From: Caldilineaceae bacterium | Lineage (GTDB): Bacteria; Chloroflexota; Anaerolineae; Caldilineales; Caldilineaceae | NCBI GenBank assembly: GCA_020634815.1 | Contig: JACKBA010000003.1 | Coordinates: forward strand, 234,201-298,200 | Length of the DNA stretch: 64,000 nucleotides | Direction of reading: 5' to 3' | Shown here: piece by piece, positions 10,071-16,651 of the stretch | Layout: each line of letters starts with the position of its first letter | Position numbering within the stretch: position 1 is the first letter of the stretch | The notes under the pieces: model-generated | Told to the model about the DNA's origin: nothing | The model's input: the letters and a program-made list of their open reading frames with translations, nothing else | The model's database searches: none | Program-made: the position numbers and the translations under genes

Positions 10071-11492
10071 TTACAATCCCCCGACATAGTCCAGCATGCG
10101 CCCATCGCTGTCGAACCAGCCGCACGGGCAGTTCGCCGGGGCGTCCGGTGCGATCGGCTCGGCGTAAAGGATGGCCGGCAGGTAGAGCGTGGTTTCATCG
10201 ACCAGCGGAGTATTCCAACGTGGCTCACCACCCGACACCGCATCGACGTGCGCAACGTTTGCCGCCACGGCGCCGGGCGACCATGACGGGCCAACCTGTC
10301 GCAACGGAATCTGCGTCAGGCCATTTTGGATGCGGTCGATCTTGTAGAAGAAGATCTCCATCGTCATGGTGGCGTTGTAGATGCCATCCAACAGAGTAGC
10401 CGGGCAGCCGCCGTTGGTCATGCACGGATCATAGCTGAAGCCGACCGGCACGAAGTATTCGGGCGACGAGACACGCACGCCGTCGGTAAATGAAGGCAGA
10501 TATTCGGCGCCACCGGACTGGTCGGCATCCTGCCACTGGCCGTAGAAGGGCAGTGCCATGGTGTTGGTATGGTCGACGGAGAGCTTGCCGTTCGACCGCC
10601 GGATGCGATATGTGCCGCTGCCGGGCATGTTCGGGTCGACGTAGGGATCGACCGGCGTCGGCGGGAACTTCACCAGGATGAACTCGGTGCCGGCGGGCAG
10701 GCTGACATTGACGTCGTCGTCGCGGTTCTTGTAGCGCACCTGCATCTGATTGCGCAGCGAGTCGAGCTGGCCGGCAAAACCTGGGCCGATATAGGAGCGG
10801 AAGGTGCCGCTGGCACTCCCCAACACCGTGACGGCGATCCGCGCCGGCAGGGTGAAGGCGAATTCGGCCGTCACGTCGGCGTACTCCTGGTCGAGGCGAA
10901 ACTCGCAGCCCAGGTTGGCCGGCACCTGCACCGCGCCGTCGCCGGCAGAGACGGTCGATGCCTGGCTGGCCGGGTAGCGATACTGCGCGCCGGTGTTGGC
11001 CGACGGCTGGCTCTGGCCGGCCGGGAAGTAGCTGTAGCTGCCCAGCACCTGGGCGGTGATCTCCTGGCCGCCGGCGTAGACGCGCATGGTTCCGGCCGGA
11101 GCCGCCGAGGGCCATTCATCGAACGAGGCCGGTTTGCCCGGACACAGCACCGTGTCGGTGGAGGACGGTGAATAGCGCAGGCGCAGGCGCACCGTGTCGC
11201 CGACGCGTTCGCCGCCATCATAGAGCGCCAGCCCCACGCCGGGCAGGCCACGGACGATCGTGTCCATCAGGTGCTCCTCCGGCACCAGGCCCACCAGGTC
11301 GACGACGTTGACGCCGCGTGGTTCCAGCCAATCGATGGCGGCAGGGGTTGCCGGTTCCGTATCTGCAACGACGGTCGCAGTTTCGGCGCGAAGGCCCGGC
11401 AATGCCAGCAGCACGCCCAGCACTGCCAGCAAGATGCGCGATGGCAACCGGCGCAAAGCAGGCATGTTCTGATATAATGAAAGCGGTTTCAT
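10071..11492 (-). CDS. Secreted protein of unknown function
   Basis: 473 residues. The ATG at 11492 has an ideal AAGGAGGA 8-10 bp upstream, which decides the start. Basic residues (ALRRLPSR) then the hydrophobic run ILLAVLGVLLALPGLRA form a signal peptide cleaved near residue 37. The mature part is beta-rich, with several Cys pairs (VLCPGK, LGCEF, DPCMTNGGCPA, CPCGW) that suggest disulfides outside the cytoplasm, and many YxY and GTxR strands. No catalytic motif or known domain was recognised. It precedes the propeller/DUF1906 gene by about 100 bp on the same strand, so the two may form an envelope or extracellular unit. It diverges from the GH1 glycosidase gene. Confidence 0.7.
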   Translation of the reverse strand: MKPLSLYQNMPALRRLPSRILLAVLGVLLALPGLRAETATVVADTEPATPAAIDWLEPRGVNVVDLVGLVPEEHLMDTIVRGLPGVGLALYDGGERVGDTVRLRLRYSPSSTDTVLCPGKPASFDEWPSAAPAGTMRVYAGGQEITAQVLGSYSYFPAGQSQPSANTGAQYRYPASQASTVSAGDGAVQVPANLGCEFRLDQEYADVTAEFAFTLPARIAVTVLGSASGTFRSYIGPGFAGQLDSLRNQMQVRYKNRDDDVNVSLPAGTEFILVKFPPTPVDPYVDPNMPGSGTYRIRRSNGKLSVDHTNTMALPFYGQWQDADQSGGAEYLPSFTDGVRVSSPEYFVPVGFSYDPCMTNGGCPATLLDGIYNATMTMEIFFYKIDRIQNGLTQIPLRQVGPSWSPGAVAANVAHVDAVSGGEPRWNTPLVDETTLYLPAILYAEPIAPDAPANCPCGWFDSDGRMLDYVGGL

Positions 11493-11544
11493 AGAGTATG
11501 TCCTCCTTCGACAGCGTGCGCGACGGTGCGATTGCCGCAGCACA

Positions 11545-11573
11545 ACGACAGCGTGTGGGGCGGGACAAGTCAA
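11545..11573 (-). promoter_or_regulatory. Possible promoter for the secreted-protein operon
   Basis: On the minus strand TTGACT (11573-11568), a 17-bp spacer and TGTCGT (11550-11545). The -35 is good, the -10 weak. It lies in the 188-bp divergent gap between this operon and the glycosidase gene. No clear promoter was found for the glycosidase side apart from a TACGAT at 11653. Confidence 0.25.
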
Positions 11574-11680
11574 CACGATTCCAGGCAGGAATGCAAGGTC
11601 CATTCAGATATGGTCGGGCAACGGCGATCCTACGCTGTCCCGTGTTTTCGCATACGATTCAAAAGCACAGGAAAACAATC

Positions 11681-13042
11681 ATGACAAGTAAGCCATTTCC
11701 GCAAGATTTCGTGTGGGGTACAGCCACTTCATCCTACCAGATCGAGGGTGCGTGGCAGGCTGACGGCAAGGGCGAGTCCATCTGGGACCGCTTTGCGCAC
11801 ACGCCGGGCAAGATCATGGACCAGTCAAGCGGCGACGTGGCGTGCGACCACTACCAGCGCTGGCCACAGGACATTGCGTTGATGAAGGAACTGGGGCTGC
11901 ACGCCTACCGCTTCTCGATCGCGTGGCCGCGCATCCTGCCGCAGGGCAGCGGTGCAGTAAACCAGGCCGGCATCGGCTTCTACAGCCGGCTGGTCGACGG
12001 TCTGCTGGAGGCGGGCATCGTGCCTTTCGTGACGCTCTACCACTGGGACATGCCGCAGGCGTTGCAGGATAAGGGTGGCTGGCCCCAGCGCAGCACGGCC
12101 GAGGCCTTCGTTGAGTACGCCGACGTCATCTCCCGCGCGCTCGGCGATCGGGTCAAGCACTGGATCACGCACAACGAACCGTGGTGCGCCAGCTTTCTGA
12201 GCTACCAGATCGGCGAGCACGCCCCCGGACTGCATGACTGGCCGGCCGCGCTGGCCGCTTCGCATCACCTGCTGCTGTCGCATGGCTGGGCCGTGCCGGT
12301 GCTGCGCCGCAACAGTCCCGGCGCCGAGGTCGGCATCACGCTCAACTTCACGGCATCCGAGATCGCCACGCCGACACCGGAGAATGTGGTCGCGGCCCGC
12401 GTCTATGACGGCTACTTCAACCGCTGGTTCCTCGATGCCGTCTGCGGACGCCACTATCCCGCCGACATGATGGAGGGCTATCGCCAGGCGGGATTTGTGC
12501 CGGCCGGTGGCGCCGGCTTCATCCAGGACGGCGACATGGCGGCGATTGCCGCGCCGATCGACTTCCTGGGCGTCAACTACTACACGCGCTTCATGCTCAA
12601 GGCCGATGGCAACAACCCGCCCATGCCGGCCGACGACGCCGAGCATGCCACGCTGCCGCGCACGGACATGGGCTGGGAGATCTTCCCGCAGGGTCTGTAC
12701 GAACTGCTCTGCCGGCTGCACTTCGAGTACAAGCTGCCCAAGCTCTACATCACCGAGAATGGCGCCAGTTTCGCCGACGGGCCGGGGGCAGATGGCCAGG
12801 TCCACGATACGCGGCGCATCGACTATCTGCGCGCGCATTTTGACGCCGCACACCGGGCGATGAAAGCGGGTGCCCCGCTGGCCGGCTATTTCGTCTGGTC
12901 GCTCATGGACAACTTCGAGTGGGCCAGGGGGTACACCGAGCGATTCGGCATCGTGTGGGTGGACTACGAAACGCAGGAACGCATGTTGAAGGATAGCGCG
13001 CTCTGGTACAAAGGGGTGATCGCCGCCAACGCGTTTGAATAG
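11681..13042 (+). CDS. bglA: GH1 beta-glucosidase / beta-glycosidase
   Basis: 453 residues, the usual length for bacterial family 1 glycosidases, which hydrolyse beta-glucosides or beta-galactosides with retention. The N-terminal signature FVWGTATSSYQIEGAW is at residues 10-25. The acid/base Glu166 is in THNEPW, the nucleophile Glu359 in YITENG, and the aglycone-site WSLMDNFEWARGY follows. There is no signal peptide, so it acts in the cytoplasm on imported disaccharides. The start ATG 11681 follows ACAGGAAAAC. The gene stands alone, convergent with a glycosyltransferase gene. Whether glucose or another sugar is preferred cannot be read from the sequence. Confidence 0.95.
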   Translation: MTSKPFPQDFVWGTATSSYQIEGAWQADGKGESIWDRFAHTPGKIMDQSSGDVACDHYQRWPQDIALMKELGLHAYRFSIAWPRILPQGSGAVNQAGIGFYSRLVDGLLEAGIVPFVTLYHWDMPQALQDKGGWPQRSTAEAFVEYADVISRALGDRVKHWITHNEPWCASFLSYQIGEHAPGLHDWPAALAASHHLLLSHGWAVPVLRRNSPGAEVGITLNFTASEIATPTPENVVAARVYDGYFNRWFLDAVCGRHYPADMMEGYRQAGFVPAGGAGFIQDGDMAAIAAPIDFLGVNYYTRFMLKADGNNPPMPADDAEHATLPRTDMGWEIFPQGLYELLCRLHFEYKLPKLYITENGASFADGPGADGQVHDTRRIDYLRAHFDAAHRAMKAGAPLAGYFVWSLMDNFEWARGYTERFGIVWVDYETQERMLKDSALWYKGVIAANAFE

Positions 13043-13144
13043 GACAGGACGAACCAGGTAGAGCGAGTCCGGCACCGTCGAGTCTTGTGTCAGCCACAAC
13101 AGGCAGGCACAAGGCTCGACGCCTATTTGGGAGAGGAAACCACT

Positions 13145-14362
13145 TCACCGGCGCGCGGCCAGCGTTTCGTAATGCTGAATATAGCGGCGCGCCAGGTGCG
13201 GCCAGCCCAGTTCATTCTCGATGCGCGCGCGGGAGGCGGCGCCCATGCGCCGGCGCAGCGTCGCGTCATCCACCAGCCGGGCCAGGGCGCCGGCCAGGGC
13301 GTCGGCATCCTGCTCGGGAATCAGCAGGCCGGTCGTCTCATTCACAATCGCCAGCGGATTGCCGGCCACGGTCGTGCCGATGACCGGCTTGCCGCAGCTC
13401 ATGGCGTCGAGCACGCAGACGTTCAGTCCGTCGGCCGGCCGCGAGACAGAGGGCATGGCCAGCACATCCGCCATATTGTAATAGCGGCCAATCGCCGTCT
13501 TCGGCACGTTGCCGACCCACCGCAGCCGCTCCGCCACCCCCAGGTCCAGCGCCAGTTGCTGCCACGCGGCCTTGTCGTCCCCCTCGCCCACCATCACGCC
13601 GACGACGGGCCGCTCCCGCAGGGACGGCGTCGCCAGCGCGCGGATCAGCACGTCGAAACCCTTCTTCGGTACCATGCGTCCCACGCACAAGGCAACCACA
13701 TCGTCGGCGCCGATGCCCAGGTCGGCGCGCAGGGCAGCCACGCCCGTCTCGTCAGGGCGCAGGGCAGCCGGGTCCGTGCCGTAGATGATCATGTCAAATT
13801 TGCCCAGGTCGGCGCCAAGGGGCAACACGGCATCGCGCAGGTCGGCGCTGTTGGCGGTCAGCAGGTCCGCCTGGCGCAGGGCAAAGCGCGCCATGCCGCG
13901 GAAGAGAGCGTTGCTGCGCGCCACCTGCGCGTCGGAGCCGGGGATGGAGACGACGAGCGGGATATTCAGCCGGCGGCTCACCACCGCGGCGATAAAGCCA
14001 TTGGGCAGCAGCCAGTGCGCGTGGATCACGTCGGGACGGCTGCGGCGCGCACCCGCCATCGTCGCCTGGATGCCGCGGGCAAAGAGGGCCGGGCTCAGGG
14101 CGTACGCCTCCAGCCGCAATGCCAGGTCGGACTGCATGGTGCGCATGTAGCCGAGTTTGTGCAGCGAATCGGGCCAGGCGTAGCGGTAGAGTTGCAGGTC
14201 GACGGGTGCGCGGAGCGGCCGGTTGTAGGCCGGGTCGTAGGGTGCGTAGACGGTGACACGTTGCTCCTGCACGGCCAGTTCCTCGCAGAGGGCCTCCACA
14301 AAGGTGCCGCTGAAGTCGCCGGGAAAGCGCGGGTAGTTATGGGTGAGGACGCCGATATGCAT
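13145..14362 (-). CDS. GT4-family glycosyltransferase
   Basis: 405 residues, GT-B fold. The N-terminal domain opens MHIGVLTHNYPRFPGDFSGTF, the loop typical of GT4 enzymes that bind an acceptor, and includes DVIHAHWLLPNGF. The C-terminal nucleotide-sugar domain has VALCVGRMVPKKGFDVLI and the donor-site run MPSVSRPADGLNVCVLDAMSCGKPVI, where GT4 enzymes place the EX7E motif; here the first Glu position is Asp (ADGLNVCVLDA), a conservative change. No membrane span, so it is cytosolic or peripheral. It probably adds a sugar to a lipid or glycan precursor of the envelope. The start codon is 6 nt after a -10 box, suggesting a leaderless mRNA. The gene is monocistronic and convergent with the glycosidase gene. 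Confidence 0.85.
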   Translation of the reverse strand: MHIGVLTHNYPRFPGDFSGTFVEALCEELAVQEQRVTVYAPYDPAYNRPLRAPVDLQLYRYAWPDSLHKLGYMRTMQSDLALRLEAYALSPALFARGIQATMAGARRSRPDVIHAHWLLPNGFIAAVVSRRLNIPLVVSIPGSDAQVARSNALFRGMARFALRQADLLTANSADLRDAVLPLGADLGKFDMIIYGTDPAALRPDETGVAALRADLGIGADDVVALCVGRMVPKKGFDVLIRALATPSLRERPVVGVMVGEGDDKAAWQQLALDLGVAERLRWVGNVPKTAIGRYYNMADVLAMPSVSRPADGLNVCVLDAMSCGKPVIGTTVAGNPLAIVNETTGLLIPEQDADALAGALARLVDDATLRRRMGAASRARIENELGWPHLARRYIQHYETLAARR

Positions 14363-14368
14363 GGCGCT

Positions 14369-14377
14369 ATTCTACCA
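14369..14377 (-). promoter_or_regulatory. Extended -10 promoter, leaderless start of GT4 gene
   Basis: On the minus strand TGGTAGAAT is an extended -10 element; only six bases (AGCGCC) separate it from ATG 14362. Transcription would begin at or next to the A of the start codon. No Shine-Dalgarno sequence is present, which agrees with leaderless translation. No -35 box is evident. Confidence 0.55.
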
Positions 14378-14425
14378 TCGGGCGAGAGATGCGCCGGAAG
14401 ATGTGGGCAAGCAAGCTCGAATAAC

Positions 14426-14464
14426 CAGAGAAAAAGAGCCAGGTTCCCTCTGGAAACCTGGCTC
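14426..14464 (-). terminator. Rho-independent terminator for the SpaA-like/LysM gene
   Basis: On the minus strand GAGCCAGGTTTCC and GGAACCTGGCTC pair over 12 bp with one bulged base and a short loop, followed directly by TTTTTCTCT. It lies about 160 bp after the stop codon at 14623. Confidence 0.75.
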
Positions 14465-14622
14465 GAACGCTGTTATTCAGTTGTCAGGCGCCTACGGCAG
14501 GCGCCAACGCCGGCCCCCCTACGAGCGAAACAACGGGCTCCGGTGCACGGTGTGGGCGCTGGTGGCGCAGCAACTCTGCGCCACCTCTCAGTTGCACGCC
14601 CGGTGCGCCGTGAGCGGTGAGC

Positions 14623-16209
14623 TTACGGTACGCAGACCGTGTCGCCCGGATAGACATAGTAGTGCGGCCGGCTGTAGACCCACGGGTTGGCCGCCAGCAT
14701 CGCGCTGGCCGACACGCCGTAGTAAGCGCCGATACCATACAGGCTATCGCCGGGCTGGACCGTTACCGAGTGAGCGCAACTGCCGCTGCTTGTCGAAGGG
14801 CGGCCGTAGATCACGGTTTCCCAGTGACCGACCTGCTGGTTCTCGAAGTCCCACACCTTCACCGGCGAGCCGGGCTGGTGCGGCAGGCGAACCGTGTAGC
14901 AGAGCGGCGTGTGCGGGAGCCAGCCAGAGACCTCTTCTTCGCAGACCTTGTAGCGAGCGCCAGGCACGCGGTAGTCATTGGTGGCAAAGTCGAAGCGGTA
15001 CTGGCCGAGACCATCGGTCAGGACAAACTTCGTGTTGTCCAGGTCGGGATCGTCCTCGCCGTTCAGAGGCAGGGCGCCGCCCTTGTCCAACGGGGTGATC
15101 ATGATCTTCCAGTCCGGGAGACCAACCTTGCCATTGGTGTCGATCTTGCGGCCAACGAAGCTGAAGCCGAAGTCCTGCTCATTGTAGAAGTCGACACGTG
15201 CGCAATCGCCGGCAGCCAATACGTCTACCGTGAAGCCTGTCGGTGAAGCAGGGGCCCACCCTGCGCGGCTCTCTTCCACGACCGTATACGGGCCGAAGGG
15301 CAGGTTGCTGAAGGTGACCTTGCCGGCAGCATCGGTGTAGCCGTTAGCCACGACCGTGCCGTTGGCACGCTTGAGGGTCATCTTCCAGCCGGGCAGCGGC
15401 GTCGAAGCGCCATTGTCTGGCGGAACATCAAACTTGAAGACGTCGATGCAGCCATATTCCGTGACGCGGTTCTTGAAGCGGAGGCGCTGCGGAATCGGAG
15501 CGCCGGCATCGTCGACCTCGTACTCAACCTTGAGTTCCTGCTTGCCGGACGTGGGCATGATGGCCGTGTACGACACGCCGTGCGGCGCCTTCTCCTTGAA
15601 GACCCACAGGCCAGGAGTCAAGCGGAATTGCGCTTCACCGTTGGCATCAGTTGTGACCTCAACGGGCGAGGCGAACCAGTTGCCCTTGCCCGGCTCGGCG
15701 CGAATGATCCAGTCGGCCAGCGGCTGATGCGCATCGTTGATCTTGGTGACGATCACGGGCACATAGCGGACCAGCTTGAAGCGAATCTGGACGCACTTGT
15801 CGGAGCCATACTCGAGCGGCACGTCAAACGCAACCGGGGTGATACCCTCCCAGTTGGTGTTCGGCGGAATGACGATGGAGAAGTTCCACAGACCGACAGA
15901 AAGATCTTCGACCTTGAACTTGCCGTCTTCCGTCTGAACCTGTGCAGCCGGATCAAGTTGATCGCCTACGTACGGTGCGTATTCGATCGTCCAGGGGTCG
16001 ATCACGTCCGGATCGTTGTTGGACGTCTCGAGGATGTATTCTTCCCAATCGATGACCGAGCCTTCCACGCAGAGCTTGTCCGTCGCGGTGCCCTGATCTT
16101 GAGCAAAAGCGCTGACCACGGGGATCAGCATTCCCAGCGCCAGGAGTACTGCCAGCAGCGTCCGCACACGCCAAGGCATCCACTGTCGCTGACTGGTGTT
16201 ACCAGACAT
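14623..16209 (-). CDS. Secreted SpaA/Cna-B-like repeat protein with C-terminal LysM domain
   Basis: 528 residues; the start follows GAAAGGAGAG. Residues 12-36 form a signal peptide (TLLAVLLALGMLIPVVSAFA). The body holds about four prealbumin-like beta-sandwich repeats of the SpaA/Cna-B kind, recognisable by recurring units such as PLADWIIRAEPG, GEAQFRLTPGLWVFKE, PLPGWKMTLKRANG, GKVTFSNLPFGPYTVVEE and GLPDWKIMITPL. The last 50 residues are a LysM module (HSVTVQPGDSLYGIGAYYGV, ending YYVYPGDTVCVP) that binds peptidoglycan or related glycans. So it is most likely a surface or sheath protein held to the wall by LysM. No LPXTG sorting signal is present. The mRNA has a long leader with its own features (separate entries) and a clear terminator. 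Confidence 0.85.
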   Translation of the reverse strand: MSGNTSQRQWMPWRVRTLLAVLLALGMLIPVVSAFAQDQGTATDKLCVEGSVIDWEEYILETSNNDPDVIDPWTIEYAPYVGDQLDPAAQVQTEDGKFKVEDLSVGLWNFSIVIPPNTNWEGITPVAFDVPLEYGSDKCVQIRFKLVRYVPVIVTKINDAHQPLADWIIRAEPGKGNWFASPVEVTTDANGEAQFRLTPGLWVFKEKAPHGVSYTAIMPTSGKQELKVEYEVDDAGAPIPQRLRFKNRVTEYGCIDVFKFDVPPDNGASTPLPGWKMTLKRANGTVVANGYTDAAGKVTFSNLPFGPYTVVEESRAGWAPASPTGFTVDVLAAGDCARVDFYNEQDFGFSFVGRKIDTNGKVGLPDWKIMITPLDKGGALPLNGEDDPDLDNTKFVLTDGLGQYRFDFATNDYRVPGARYKVCEEEVSGWLPHTPLCYTVRLPHQPGSPVKVWDFENQQVGHWETVIYGRPSTSSGSCAHSVTVQPGDSLYGIGAYYGVSASAMLAANPWVYSRPHYYVYPGDTVCVP

Positions 16210-16297
16210 ACGACTCTCCTTTCAAAGAGCTACACTGTTGTTGTTGGGGTGATGCTAGTCAACAAATACCGTCATTATGAGACGACAGGTTGGTTGC

Positions 16298-16303
16298 TCA
16301 CAT
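16298..16303 (-). promoter_or_regulatory. Start-stop minimal ORF (ATG TGA) in the leader of the LysM gene
   Basis: On the minus strand GAAAGGAGCATGCCATGTGA places AGGAG 6-7 bp before an ATG followed at once by TGA. A second ATG (16308) gives a 17-codon frame but sits too close to the ribosome site. Start-stop units can hold ribosomes on a leader. The element lies about 90 bp before the real start codon, which has its own AAAGGAG. It may be coincidental. Confidence 0.3.
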
Positions 16304-16379
16304 GGCATGCTCCTTTCACATAGAATCTTGCAAACATGGATGCAAAATGCGGCCCCCCGTGAAACAAGATTCGTGGACT

Positions 16380-16408
16380 AGCTTACCATGAATTTTGCGG
16401 AAATGCAA
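16380..16408 (-). promoter_or_regulatory. Strong sigma-70-type promoter of the LysM protein gene
   Basis: On the minus strand TTGCAT (16408-16403), a 17-bp spacer ending in TGG, and TAAGCT (16385-16380), so it also carries an extended -10. Transcription would start near 16373, right at an 8-bp perfect inverted repeat (GAATCTTG 16372-16365 with CAAGATTC 16330-16323) that would fold the 5' end of the mRNA. Confidence 0.65.
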
Positions 16409-16613
16409 GGGGTTTTCATAACACAATGGCACGAATTTTAGCCCAATCTGCTAATTTCCTTCATCCCGATGGTCTATTTTCCAGGATTGACCCCCAAGAG
16501 ATGTGTATTGGAGTGGCCAACTCCATGGGCGAATAGGGTAATTAAAAACCACAATATATATTGTTGGGCAGCCCGCAAAGGCACGTTGGTTGCCCCAATC
16601 ATCGGCCCCAGGA

Positions 16614-16650
16614 CCAAAGAAAACGCCCCCGGTTTCCCCAGGGGCGCTGC
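16614..16650 (-). terminator. Rho-independent terminator after M1 aminopeptidase gene
   Basis: On the minus strand GCGCCCCTGG, a GGAAA-type loop, CCGGGGGCG and then TTTTCTTT. The stem is imperfect by one base pair. It begins only 2 bp past the stop codon. Confidence 0.75.
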
Positions 16651-16651
16651 C

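Larger units (their letters stand above)
16210..16651. other. 440-bp AT-richer intergenic region: promoter, leader, palindromes, terminator
   Basis: The region between two minus-strand genes is clearly lower in GC than its surroundings. From right to left it holds the terminator of the M1 aminopeptidase gene (16614-16650), a 14-bp perfect palindrome ACAATATATATTGT (16551-16564), a near-palindrome GGAGTGGCCAACTCC (16510-16524), a strong promoter (16380-16408), and a leader of about 164 nt with a hairpin and a minimal upstream reading frame. No protein gene or tRNA was seen. Confidence 0.6.
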
